A stretch of 64,000 nt of DNA. Origin: Periplaneta americana. Its lineage: Eukaryota; Arthropoda; Insecta; Blattodea; Blattidae. Below are positions 22,377-34,300 of the stretch, piece after piece. Positions within the stretch are counted from its first letter, which is position 1. Every line of letters begins with the position of its first letter. The translations under genes and the position numbers were made by a program. Below the pieces are notes generated by a model. That model did no database searches and had not been told where the DNA came from. It was given only the letters and a program-made list of their open reading frames with translations. The DNA lies in assembly GCF_040183065.1 (NCBI RefSeq), contig NC_091120.1, forward strand, positions 15,269,708-15,333,707. Reading direction: 5' to 3'.

Positions 22377-22929
22377 CTTTTTATGCTCGACCATATTTCT
22401 AACTTGAAATTATTCAGATGTATACATTATATTTGTATCTGACAAGATCGGAAGTGACCTTGTTCTAGGTCGTGAATTGTGAGATGTGCGCAGACGTGAA
22501 AGTATTGATTTTTTCCGAGGAACAATAATGTTATTGACCTTGATGTAATCCCGTTAAACTTGGTATAACCGTGATTATTGAATTCGACATTGAAAAAAAA
22601 GATGACAAATTGAATTTATTTGAATATTATTTACAATTAACGCTAATTATTATAGTAACAGAACAGAACCTTCTGTGACAGTATTGGATTTCCAGCCTCT
22701 GTGACTTTTCGCTAATTCTCTTTCGATTGCATATCCGAGAATAATCGATACTTCCGGTTTTATAATGGTACAAAGCTGACTTGTCATTGGCTGAACACCT
22801 GTAAGCTGAGTTGTCATTGGCTGAAAACACCTGTACTTTAATGAGTAGGTGTACTTTAATGACATGCATTAAAGGACTGTTACCAGGTGTATAATTACTA
22901 CATTTCGGCATGGTCGAGCATAAAAGTTA
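22377..22929. repeat. Inverted-repeat element with TTATGCTCGACCAT ends
   Basis: The left end (cttttTATGCTCGACCAT) and the right end (ATGGTCGAGCATAaaag) are inverted copies. Inside the right half a roughly 31-bp block (agctgacttgtcattggctg and following) occurs twice in tandem near 22768-22832. No transposase. Target duplication unresolved. Confidence 0.7.
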
Positions 22930-23872
22930 TTAGAGTATTCTAAAAACTTCCCAGATTGTATATAAAATTCAGTTTGACAAATTTGGTCATGATGAAATTT
23001 TAAATGAGAATGGCTCTTAAAACAAGCTTTCAACGTATGTTTTTTTGTGTTTGAACATAATCATCTTTGTGGTATAAAATATTCTGGGGACTACTGGTGA
23101 CATGTAATATATATTTTTCATGTTCTATGTTACAAAGAGTTTAAACTTCCCCTTTCCCCCGCATTTCAGTCTGTGAATAGGTTGTGGGTCATTTACATAG
23201 TCTTGTTACGACTTCAGTACATATTGACAGCCATTGTGTAAATAGTAGCCATAAATGTTGTACGTGTAAAATATTGGTATTAGAAACTTTTTTTAACAGT
23301 GTATTGAAGGTGAATTACTTTTTGAAACATTGTGCCTTAATAAAATAAAAAAAATAGAAATGTCTGCAACTGATAAGTGTAATGAACATGTTTCAGTAAT
23401 TTAATTTAAATAAAGAGCCATTCTTTGATTATGACAATTTATTTGGTAGTTTTAGAGTACATGCAGTAACACGAAAATAGCCATCTTGATTCTCCTCCAT
23501 TTTCTTAAGTCATCTGACCTGTTACAATTCAATCTGTCATTTGTTGGCTGCTACTGACTGAACTTCTCTTTTCTTTTGGCATGTACCGTATATTGATACT
23601 TGTTTAGGAATTCATTCTTCCCCTACTCTGCACATATTTTCATCTGGCCTGTTTGACTAAATTAGAACAAAAAAAAAAATATTACAGAGGTGGTACTTCC
23701 TCGTAATACATTTAAAGCATTTTGTAACAGCTTTTATTAAGTTACGGATATCTTTGTCTTATTTTTTTTTATTTTCTGTTGGATGCATAATTATGTAAAA
23801 AAAATCGTAAATTTCTCTAACAATTTTTTGAGATTTACTGTGTATACTTTATATATAATCTTCTGCGAAGAA
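22930..23872. other. Intergenic sequence, nothing recognised
   Basis: AT-rich with T and A runs only. Confidence 0.3.
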
Positions 23873-24000
23873 GTCGGCCTGATTGGCGCAGTTGGTATAG
23901 TGCTGGTCTCCTATGCCCAAGGTTGGCGGGTTCACCCCGGCCAGGTCGATTGTATTTAAGTGTGCTTAAACGCGACAGGCTCATGTCAGTAGATTCACTG
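23873..24000 (+). mobile_element. tRNA-derived SINE (family B), 3' part missing
   Basis: Same head as the SINE at 15985 (ggcgcagttggtatag..., ggcgggttcaccccggcc) and the same body start (cttaaacgcgacaggctcat). It stops at cagtagattcactg, where a small inverted-repeat element begins. Confidence 0.8.
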
Positions 24001-24006
24001 TAGGAC

Positions 24007-24199
24007 CACAGTCTACTATATACAGTCACGAAGCTTGAGTTTTGAGGGTGCTAGAAACAATAGACTGTGACGGTACTATTTTGCATTGCCTGTAATGAGG
24101 CGATATTAGCTATCCTATAAAAAAAAGTGGTGAGCAACTATCTAATGTTTGCATATTTACTACTTATTGAGCTTCACGACTGTATATGCTAGACTGTGG
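24007..24199. repeat. Miniature relative of the CACAGTCTA element family
   Basis: Ends CACAGTCTACTATATACAGT and the complement of the right end CACAGTCTAGCATATACAGT match. The direct repeat taggac at 24001-24006 and 24200-24205 is a candidate target duplication. The same terminal sequence bounds the 2.2-kb element at 25676-27917, so this is probably its miniature derivative. Confidence 0.7.
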
Positions 24200-24372
24200 T
24201 AGGACGGAGAAAGAAATGGTGGAAAATGTAATCAGTCACCAAGGCTACTCTACCAATATATTTGTTTTTCATGTCCGAAGCTCTTCGTAAGTAGATTATA
24301 TAAATCCCGACAGATGGCAGCACGCATACACTTTGGCCAACGATCTCTTCTAACTCGTTGACTTTGGCCCTA

Positions 24373-24754
24373 TACTTGGTTTTTTGAAAGATGGGACATG
24401 ACAGTTTAGCGGCCGAACTTGGAACTACAGTGCTATGTTGCCAATATGGACTACCACGTTGCCAGCTGATGGAAGGTATCAACTGACGTTAAAACATTCA
24501 TTGACAATTGACGCAAAGATAAGAAAACAACACAAAATTCGACAGAGAATCAAAGACGAAACGTACCAATGCTAACACTGTGTGCACAATAAATGTCGCC
24601 AAGAGAGCTATTAAGCACTCGCCATGTGGGAACGGTAAGTTTGGCAACTCAACCGTTGTTACCATAGCAACAGGCCTATCACGCTATGTGACATTCTGTT
24701 GTTTTTCCGATCGCAACGCTCCTGTCATGTCCCATCTTTAAAAAAAAACAAGTA
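24373..24754. repeat. Miniature inverted-repeat element (TACTTG ends), copy 1
   Basis: Ends TACTTGGTTTTTTGAAAGAT... and ...atcttt followed by a poly-A run and caagta are inverted. TA at 24371-24372 and 24755-24756. About 90% identical to the copy at 25166-25560 by eye. Confidence 0.8.
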
Positions 24755-24756
24755 TA

Positions 24757-25002
24757 GATCATATATGTAACAGATATGTCGGGGTTATAGGCTTTGAGGT
24801 TAACAACGTTTGTCAGGTTTACTACGCTGCCATCTAGTTGTTACATAAGGAGTCACGTCATAATACCCATTTGAATTGCATTAGCGACTGTGCTGCCATC
24901 TCGTGTTCGTTTACGGCGGACGAGTGGCGATCCTGGCGGTTGTTCTCTTCAAAGTGCTGCCGATTTTAACGTAGCGAGGAGTTATCTGTTACATATATGA
25001 TC
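24757..25002. repeat. Miniature inverted-repeat element (GATCATATATG ends)
   Basis: Ends GATCATATATGTAACAGATA and its near-exact complement, TA at 24755-24756 and 25003-25004. It shares its left TA with the right TA of the preceding element, so the two abut at one target dinucleotide. Confidence 0.8.
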
Positions 25003-25165
25003 TAAGCTTTGGCATATGCAACATCTAGCGGAGGTTCTTGAACTTCGTGTTACGCTAAAAATTGTACCTCGAACAAAGATGTATTCACGCCTAAATACAT
25101 TAATGGACATCCCTCATTTATCCAACCTAACCCATAAAGATCGTATTTGACAAGGTCAAGGTTTA

Positions 25166-25560
25166 TACTTGTTTTTTTGAAAGATGGGACATGACAGCTA
25201 AGCGGTCGGGCTTGGAACTACAGTGCTATGTTGCCAATATGGACTACTATGCTGCCAGCTGATGGAAGCTAGCAATTGTTGTTAAGATGGCTGACGTTAA
25301 AACATTCATTGACAATTGACGCGAAGGTGAGAAAACAATACAAAAATCGACAGAGAATCAAACACGAAACGCACCAATGCTAACATTGTGTGCACAATAA
25401 ATGTCGCCAAGAGAGCTATTAAGCAGTCACCAAGGGGAACGGTAAGTTTGGCAACTCAATCGTTGTTACCATTGCAACAGGCCTACCACGCTATGTGACA
25501 TTCAGTTGTTTTTCCGATCGCAACGCTCCTGTCATGTCCCATCTTTAAAAAAAACAAGTA
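25166..25560. repeat. Miniature inverted-repeat element (TACTTG ends), copy 2
   Basis: Direct-orientation copy of 24373-24754, flanked by TA at 25164-25165 and 25561-25562. It has a 13-base difference (gctagcaattgtt region) from copy 1. Confidence 0.8.
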
Positions 25561-25839
25561 TAGTCGAGGGGATTATTTAAATGAATTTGACTTCGAACCT
25601 TCCCATCGTATCTTTAAAATTAACTGATTATCTTATATCTATATCTATAAATAGTTTGCACGACATAGTACGTATCACAGTCTAATACATACAGTCGCGC
25701 AACTTCACTTTTTTTTTTTTGCCAACATTCGCGACACTAGCGCCCAAGCGGCAGGTAAGGCACTGGTCATAGGGTTCATACAGGCTCGTTCAGCCAGCAC
25801 GTGCTTTAAAGGGATGCGAGATGTTATAATAACGTTTTA

Positions 25840-25944
25840 ATGATGCGTCGGAATAAAGGCAATGTGTGCAATGACGAAAATTGCAGTAACAACAATTTGT
25901 CGTTCTTCAGCTTCCCTAAAGACCAAGAGAAAATCATAACTTAG
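25840..25944 (+). pseudogene. THAP-like zinc-finger N-terminus (34 codons)
   Basis: The frame reads MMRRN, then VCNDENCSNNN and FFSFPKDQEK before a stop. C-x4-C followed about 15 residues later by an aromatic-x-FPKD block is the start of the THAP C2CH domain. The later Trp, Cys and His are not present, either because of the stop or because they lie in another exon. THAP domains bind DNA in P-element transposases and related host factors. It is short, so chance cannot be excluded, but the position next to the terminal repeat fits a transposase first exon. Confidence 0.55.
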
Positions 25945-26788
25945 TCATAACCAATAATCCACGTTGTAGGTAGCCTACGTATTGTGTTCTATAAAACATT
26001 TATTATATAGTTATCAGTTACCTATTTGTATGTCAGGAAGGAGAGTTTAAGGTATGTATTAACGTTTGAAATGGCGTTTTTTAGACTAAAATGTTCTTTG
26101 TAATAATGTTAGCTGCAAAATCCTAGTACAGAGCATTGTACGCATAAACAGCAATAACTGAGTGAAATAGATTTCAAAATTGAGTAATTTTTAGAAAATA
26201 TATGGCATTTTGAAGAAATAGAATAATTTTTAATTACATTTTTTTTAAGGAATCAAAAAGTGAAATTGAAGTTTCTGATATATGGTTATGTTAGTCTACT
26301 TTCATATGTTGTCTGATAAATATCTTAAAAAGGTTGGTTAAAAAATGTAGATTTTCAACAAAGTAAATAAATACCTGTTACAGTATATTATTTTTTTGCA
26401 GAGATCATATGTGTAAGTGTGTAACCATTCCGAGTTTGGATAATGTATCTACATTTTTAATGCAAGTAATTCCATAATTTTTATATTCGTGTTTTTTTCT
26501 TTATATTTGTCAAAAGTTGAATGTTATTGTGGCATTCAAGTAGGGATCATGGTGTTAATTTTTCAAGAATTCCTGGAATATTGTAATCTTTTTGCAAAAT
26601 ATTCACTTCTTGAATAAATCCAGACTGTGTCGATAAATTTCTGATGTGTTGGTGTAGATTCATGTGGCAGACGTATTAAGTTCTCAAGAGCCTTTTTAAA
26701 TTTAATATAAAAACCAATCTTTTCTGTAATAATTTGCATGACTGTTATTGGTGCTGATTTTACATTCGCAGTGATTATTTGAGCCGTT

Positions 26789-27008
26789 CAGAGCAGAAGT
26801 GGTGTAAGTCAAAATTAGGTAATGAGGTTTAAAGTAAAAATTCTGTAAAATACAGCGCAAAGTAGCAATTAAAATATCCTTCTTGCTATTCACTGACTAC
26901 TAATAGTTTAAATAAATTCAATATTAACTGCAACTTTGCGCTGTATTTTAAAGAATGTTTACTTTAACCCTCATTACCCATTTTTGACTTACACCACTTA
27001 TGCTCTGA
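26789..27008. repeat. Inverted repeat with about 70-bp arms
   Basis: Arms 26789-26855 and 26935-27008 (agtggtgtaagtcaaaatt... against ...ttttgacttacaccact; also aaatacagcgcaaagt against actttgcgctgtattt). A miniature element nested in the CACAGTCTA element. Confidence 0.75.
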
Positions 27009-27918
27009 AAATAAAATTAGGCCTACATTTTTTGAGTTAATTGAAGTTACAATAATTGTAATTATTTTTTCAATAAAATTGTGTGTTCATTTATTTGTTC
27101 TCACCTACGTCATATTAACAGTAAGTGCATGCAAATTACGTATTATATAGGTAGGATAAGTTAAAATTAAGCTTATGTGTGAAAATTGGAAATGTAATGT
27201 AAAATGCGGTACACTTGCCATAAAAATTTACACCATAATATGAGCACTATTTATGACTCAAAATAATAAAGGAAATACCGGTTCTTAAGAAATGAAAAAT
27301 GATGAACTTCGTAAATCAATGTCGGTCATTTTAAGGTTTAAATCCTCCCCTTTTTTATTTTCAAGTTTACCTCAGCGGCCGTGTTTACCCCAATTTGCGG
27401 TATAGAAAATAGTTAATTTCTCAGGAAATAGGGAGAGGAGTTCACTACGCAATGTACCCTACGAGATATGCCCTACAATTTTGAAGCTACTAATTTTGAC
27501 TCTTCTGACAGGAAATATAGAGTTCTAATGATTCATAAATATATTTAGGAATGAATTAAATTAACAATATACGTACGAACAATTATATTATTTCAAACCA
27601 TGATACGTGATCAGGGCCATGATTCAGTTGTAAGGAGCAGAAAGAATTACGTTTATTCCCAGCTTCTGAAACTTGTAGATTAACTGCGTGTGAAATTCTT
27701 CAAGGATTCTAAAGTATAATTAATAAGAACCATACACACTCACTGTACAGCATAAAAATATAAAATAAATTACGCAAAACCCGTTTTCTGATGTGTTATC
27801 ATGTGTCGTGTGCACACTTCTTACTTGCCTGCCGCTAGAGGGCTACTGTCGCGTCAGCTGTCAAATGTTGGCATATTTTATACGTATGAGTTGCGTGACT
27901 GTATGTATTAGACTGTGG

Positions 27919-28342
27919 CTCAGGCTCTGTAGTGACAAAAGTACGTACTATCTTTCTAACTCGTTGGTACATACAAGTAAATAATTGCACAAAAATGGTC
28001 CCTATGTGAAACACTAAAATCTGTTACGACCCTATGGTTCACAGTTTACAAATACCATGGAATAGAAAAGTAGCACCAACGAGTTCTCTCTTCTACTCGT
28101 TGAGCAGCACGCATGCGCACATTTCGATAGCCGACGGTATACGATTGTCTGTTGTTTTCGTAATTTCCTTTTTCAGACACTTTTCGTTCATAAAATTCAT
28201 AGACGGTTTTCACCAGGTTTTGACCGAGTGTGAATCATTGCAATGAAGGATTACATTTGAAAGTTTCCGAAATGGTTATTTTACAATATTTTTACATGCT
28301 CTGTGGATTTTTGTAGCGTTTATTTCTGCATATAATTTGAAG
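27919..28342 (+). promoter_or_regulatory. Promoter / 5' leader region of LST-2
   Basis: Region between the right end of the CACAGTCTA element and the LST-2 initiator ATG. No TATA box at a fixed distance and no CpG island are evident, and the start site cannot be placed from sequence. Two short upstream open frames precede the main ATG: 28243-28260 (MKDYI) and 28272-28316 (14 codons, ending 26 nt before the main ATG). If the leader includes them they could lower translation, but this is inference. The main ATG has a good context (aagATGG). Confidence 0.4.
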
Positions 28343-28378
28343 ATGGAATCTATAAGGAAGTGGTTCTATAAACCTAAG
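28343..28378 (+). CDS. Lst2: LST-2 exon 1 (start, residues 1-12)
   Basis: Encodes [12 protein letters not shown], then the donor gtaaat, phase 0. Too short to be found as an open frame. The R-K-W-x-Y-K-P-K start matches the family, and in the spliced product it joins directly to RDDPSLL of exon 2. The following intron (28379-34018) is 5.6 kb and contains several elements. Confidence 0.9.
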
Positions 28379-31300
28379 GTAAATAAAGCATAAGGAAGTT
28401 GCAATGCAGCAAACGTCATGTCTGTTAATTTTCTTCATTTCTTGTATATTCTGGTGTATGACGTATTGTCTGTAATGAGGAATACGATTGTGAATAATAT
28501 TAGCTTTGCTATTTAATCAGTAGCCTAATTACATTTTAGGAAACAGTTTGAACTACGTATAAAGAAATGCCATTGTCCTTGGTGTACGGTAGGCCTATTC
28601 GAAATTAATTTGTAAGATTTTCTTTCACACTTCAATGGAGATTAGCTCAGTGTATTAATTGCAGTTAAAAAGTTGTTAATAAATGCGGAATATATATTTA
28701 GAAGTTACTCGTCTTTGAAATACCGTAACGGGAAAACGTGCTATCGTTTTTTAAAGAGAATTTGTAAAACCATTTTCACTTTCGTTATCAACTCTCTTCT
28801 TGAAACGGTGAATTCATTTATAGTAAGCCTACACTTCTTTTTCAAAAGATTTACAAGACTTCGCTAATCCTTCTCTCTTTGATGTCTTCTCACGTGGACC
28901 AAAATACCTAATATTAGGGCCTATCCTAATTGTGTCCGTTAGAGGGATGGTTTGTGAAACGTTTGTCATTACTAGACCTATAGACAACGTGTAAGAAAGG
29001 CCGTGTGGATCTATAATACACAAAGTATAATATTTTCTCCATGAGGCGGAAATATTCGTGACACCATCACTTCGTTAGGCCTAGGCTACATTTGATATTA
29101 TATATAAATCCTAATTCAGTACGGTAATATTATTTCTCGTCAAATTGGCCTACTGAAGGAATGGGTAATTTGCTAGAAGACGTCATTGCATATAAACCAC
29201 TTTTACACTAAACCTAACCTTAGTGTATAGGCTACAACGTATACTAAAACACTAACCTAACCTAATTTGTCACAGATTAAGGAAAAGGTTAGGTTAGGTC
29301 AGTTTAGGGATTTAGTATATATTGCAAAAACAAATTTTAGGTTTAGTGTAAAAGTGGTCTATATGCAATGACATCTCCTAGCAAATTACCATATAATTAT
29401 TATGAAATTCGCCATTTTTTCTTCCTGGAATTACGATCCACTTCCACTATATGGCTACCGACACGAGAGCAGGGCCGGCAATACATACAAATGAAATGAT
29501 ACAAAATGTGAGGAATGTTACTACAGGTGTGTAGTATTATGTGTTAGGTTAGGTTAGATTAGATTAGGTTTGTATTATGTAACAGGTTAGTTTAGGTTTG
29601 ATTAGGTGTGTAGTTTTATGAGAGGTTAGGTTAGGTTTGATTAGGTGTGTAGTATTATTACTATGTTGGAGATACTGAAACCCATTGTTACATTCTTCAT
29701 TCACGCTCGACGATTTTCGTATATAAGTAAGGTACGTATTTAGGGTGGTTTGGGTAGGTTTACAGCTCTCCCAGTGATCACATCAATTTCTACTAATCAA
29801 TACTATAAATTCAAGACATTTTCAAGGTATTATACAAATCTGGCTTTCAGGTAGTAGCTCCCTGTAAAGCAGGTTTGAATAATTTCAAGGAAAAATTGTT
29901 CCGGAGCCTGGTATCGATCCCGGGACCCTTCGCTTAGCGCGCGAACGCTCTACCGATCTTTATTCTGCAACTGAGAAGTGGAAGCAGGATCTATTATGGG
30001 AGTAAACAGAACCATAGTATTTCCTAGTTAAACAGTTTCGAAAATCGTTCTGTTCTTCTCTCAAAAAATGTTCATAATAACCGTGAAGTCTATTTTTTAT
30101 TATATTTGCAAAAATTTTATAGTTTTATTTGTTCACTAGGCACCTCTATAATTGACGCAGTTATTTCAGTCGCCTTATAAGTATATTGGAATTACAATAG
30201 ATTTAGACCAACTATTGGTTGGTTCTTGCCCATTCCTTATTAGGTTCAGGAAAGAGAGGAATCTTTAAGAGGAAAGCTTGTTCTGCACATTTAAACAATT
30301 CTGTATTTATATAATCTTCACTTATTGCTTTGTTACTTTTCATATTTCGTAGGACTGTAAGAAGTTCATTCAAGGTAATGATTCTGTATGAGAATTACCA
30401 GAGTATGGTAACATCAAGGGGTAGTGTTTTGATGCCATTGATAATAATACAGTGAAACCTCTTCTTACAGACACCCCCAAGATACTGACACTCCTTATAT
30501 ATGGATAGATTTTTATGTCCCAACTGAAATAATATAGAAATAATGATAAATTTAACTCTCGTTTACAGACACTTTCAGATAGAGACATGGACAGCTGTTT
30601 CACAGTCCTAAAGGTTGCTTTACCTCCTGACTGCGGACAGAATTTTGATTTTAAGACCTAATGTGTTACAGAAATGGAAAATTTAGTTTTGAGAACTGTA
30701 CAGAAATTCCTTAACATGAAAGAAGACAATAAGGGTCTCGTAGGCTACCACTAGCCCAGCCGGCTACCCCTTGTTAGCTGGAAGCGGGTGGATAAACAAA
30801 ATCATAAAATTTAACCGGTCTGATGGGTCCAAGGTTTCTGCAATCGTGAAATTGTATTCGACACAAGACTTGTTAGTAGGATTATTCTCTTCACTTCAGT
30901 CAGTTGTTCTGTTTCCAGAGACATGGCACCTGAACGTAAAGGTTAAGTTGAAAACTGTAAATTACAGTACTGCATAACTGTAGACCTAGAATAAAATTGC
31001 ATGGCACAGTACTGTATTTTCCTTTTTCGGTCTTATTTACTGTAGTTCAAAGTTTCAAAGAATTTACTATAGTACAGTAGACTGTATTTAGAATTAAACT
31101 ACAGTAATTAATACATTTCATTTAAAGCATGAAGGAATACATAATGCATATTATAAATTTACTGTTAGATTGGGGAGCCTCCCTCCCAATAAAGGACACC
31201 TCTCAGATGCAGACAGATTATGTCCCTTCGATGTCCGTAAATGAGAGGTTTCACTGTAATTTAACCATGTTTCCGTAGAAATTATATTTAAACTTAGAGT

Positions 31301-34300
31301 TTCCTTAATTTCTTTACCAAGAAATTTCATTATTTTATATATTTGTGATTGAGGTCGTGTTATATTATTTTCAAGAAAGGAGTCATATTTGCCTCAATTT
31401 TGTCTATGGTATTTTCTAACTTCACGTTTGGCAATCTCTGTTTTTCGTGGTAATTAATTTTGTCATCTTCCCTTCTACTGCAGAGATATTTATGATATGC
31501 TTCTCGTTTGTTTGCAATAATTTGTTTAATGTTATCATCCCAATTTCGTAAACTTCTCATTCTACGCCACCTTTGTTTTGTGCCCAGACTTTAAAAAATG
31601 AAGATGTCTTGAACGAGCTTCAAATGATACCTGTTCTGGATCACATACATCAATATCAAAGCAATTGGCTCCAACATGTAAATTGATTGTCAAACAATGG
31701 AATACCAAAAGCAATCGTGAATTATAATTCAACAGGAAAAAGATCATTGGGACGTCCTCAAAAACAGTGGAAAGAAAATTTTGGTAGACCGTAACAATTC
31801 TTCAAAGGACTACAACCTGTGAGGATGCTCATGATGATGCTGCTTCCCAGTTAAAAGTGATTAATAGTTCGTAAGCTATCTAGTATCTGCTTGACATTAT
31901 TGTGAAAGAACATTCCTACACCTAATGTTTCTCTTTCCTGAATAAATAAAGTGTTATGGACATTCACCTGATAGAAGAATCTTAGCCAGTGTAGTGAAAA
32001 AATTGTTCTGCATTTTATTGCTGCAAGCACATTGTGGGGTGCATGAAAATTAAATTGCAGATACACTGCCAAAAAATGCAACTAAAGTCCATCCATGGGA
32101 AATCAAATTATCATAATGGTAAAATGGAGGAAAGGAATTAGCTACGACGCCCCATTATCTCCTGGCTTAGTTGCCTCATGAGTGATGCCTTATTGGTCTC
32201 ACTTATGAGATTCAAACCTGACTTCGGACAGTTGACTAAACAACAAACTTTTTGATAAATTTAACATTTATGAAAAACTGAAATCAGAACTGTAAAATAT
32301 TCAAATTTGGAAAACTTTAGGCCTGACTAATTGAAATTGAATTCGTTGTTGTCATTGGTTGTTGCAAAGTTTAGACTCGTCACTGAACACATTTGACTTA
32401 CAGAATATTTATATACCGTATTTGCTGATGTATAAGACACATTCTTTTTTCTTTGAAAATTGGTTTGAAAAACAGGATGATCTTATATGCCAATACTATT
32501 GGTGCTGGACCTCGGACTCATTTCATGGCTTTATCATCATTTCATTCAGATGCTAAATAACCTGAGATGTTGAGACTGGTAAAACAGTGCGGGGGGGGGG
32601 GGGGGAGGAGGTAGATGTGTGTGTGTGTGCGTGGTTTTTATTTATTTATTTTTTTTTTTTTTTAGATTAGGTATCTAATGGAAATAGACCTACTTCTACT
32701 TATTTATGCTTGATATTTTAAATTCATTATTATATTTCATGATAAAATATTTTCCCTCAGAAATGTGTACAAAAAAGGGAATGCGTCTTTTATGCCAACA
32801 AACACGATACTTTGTGAATGTTGTTGTTGTTGTTGTTGTCTAGTGCCTTGCATCTGGCAATGAAGCCATTAGCAGTCGTGCTTTCCAATACTTTTGAACT
32901 GTAGTTTCTTCTGATCTTAATGCTTCACAGGTCTTCAAGTGGTCTTCATTCATTTCTGCTGGATCGTTACATAGGACACATATTGGTGAAGCTGAGATAT
33001 CTGTTCTGTAGAGATGACTTGCTAGACAGTCATGATTTGTCAATAGTCTGAAGGCTGCAACTGCTGTTTTCCTTGGTCTCTGGGGATTATATCTGGGTTG
33101 GAAAGTAGTGTAATCCATTTTTTGTCTTTAGCATTTGATTCCATTTCTTGTAGGTATGAATGAGAAAATTTTGTAGTGATCAAGCGTTTTATTGAGGAAT
33201 ATGAGAAATTAAATTTAGGCTTTTGTTTTATTGTTGTGCCTTTCTTTGCAAGTGTGTCTGCGGTTTCATTCCCCATGACTTGACTCCACAGTGTGCTGGA
33301 ATCCATTGGAGATGGACAATCTTATTAACTTTTTGGAGTTGTGTTAACATTTTGTAGCATTCTCTTATTTTTGTTGACTTCTTTGTAGCATTTGAACATA
33401 TTCCCTGAATTGCAGCTTTAGAATCTGAAAGAATTACTATCTTGTTATATTTATTTAAGGGAAGATTTAATAATTGTCGGAGAGCAATGTGTATAGCCTC
33501 TATTTCACCATCATAATTTGTTGTGTCTCTGCCAACAGAATGATAAAAGGAAAAATACTTTGTGAATGTTAATGTGTTTGAATTGCATGTTATATGAAGA
33601 ACCAGAACATTTGGATAGTAGAAACAGCATTTCAAAACTCCAGGAACTTGTGAGGTCATCATAAAGCAATATTCAAATGCAAAACGGGAAATGACTGAAT
33701 TGTCATAGACTGCAGCACAACTGACAGACAGATAAATCAGACCTAATAACAGCATGTAAACTGATGTCGTGTGCATTTCACAATCTCATTAGCAATAACT
33801 CGATAATCTTGTATCGTATGTACACGAGAAAGTTGGATATGATTTATGTCCTCTCATATGTATAGGACTGCTCTTTTCCCAGTTGTTGGCCGGTAAGACA
33901 TAATAGAACTGTTACATATTGTAATAATTAATAGCATATTACTTAATTTAATTTGAAGGGAGAGCTTATAAGAATTTAAGTATTTTGAAGCTAACATGTG
34001 GTATTATGTGGTTTGCAGAGAGATGATCCATCTTTGCTGGCCCAGTTCTTCTATGCTGATGAGGCATTAAACCTCGTAGCAGCTGAATTGGATAGTTTTG
34101 ATGGGCGAAAAGACCCTGAAAGATGCACAGCACTTGTTAATCATCTGAGACAGTGTCAAGATAAGGTAATGTAATTATATGGTAATGGTTTGTTCCATTT
34201 ATATTGTGTAATCTGGAGTACCGGTAGTCAGATTTAACGAGCTGAACGGAGTAGGTCCTAATGATGGAACCTATATGTAGTTCTGAAACATTGGAAATGT

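Larger units (their letters stand above)
25676..27917 (+). mobile_element. 2.2-kb CACAGTCTA inverted-repeat element with THAP-like first exon (P-element-like candidate)
   Basis: The left end CACAGTCTAATACATACAGT and the complement of the right end are identical for 20 bp. Further subterminal similarity follows (gccaacatt, and a ctagcgcccaagcggcaggtaag / ctagagggc...gcggcaggcaag pair). Near the left end a short frame resembles the start of a THAP DNA-binding domain (25840-25944), the domain at the N-terminus of P-element transposases. No catalytic domain was recognised, and the interior is AT-rich and holds another inverted repeat (26789-27008). The P-like classification is inference. The right end sits about 425 bp before the LST-2 start codon. 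Confidence 0.6.

Noticed and set aside
28034..28246. 70-codon open frame in the LST-2 leader
   Set aside because: No family similarity, no splice evidence and poor codon pattern; it precedes the well-supported ATG at 28343.
31360..32081. Small minus-strand frames in intron 1
   Set aside because: Too short and without motifs; they could be remnants of a retroelement but I cannot support it.
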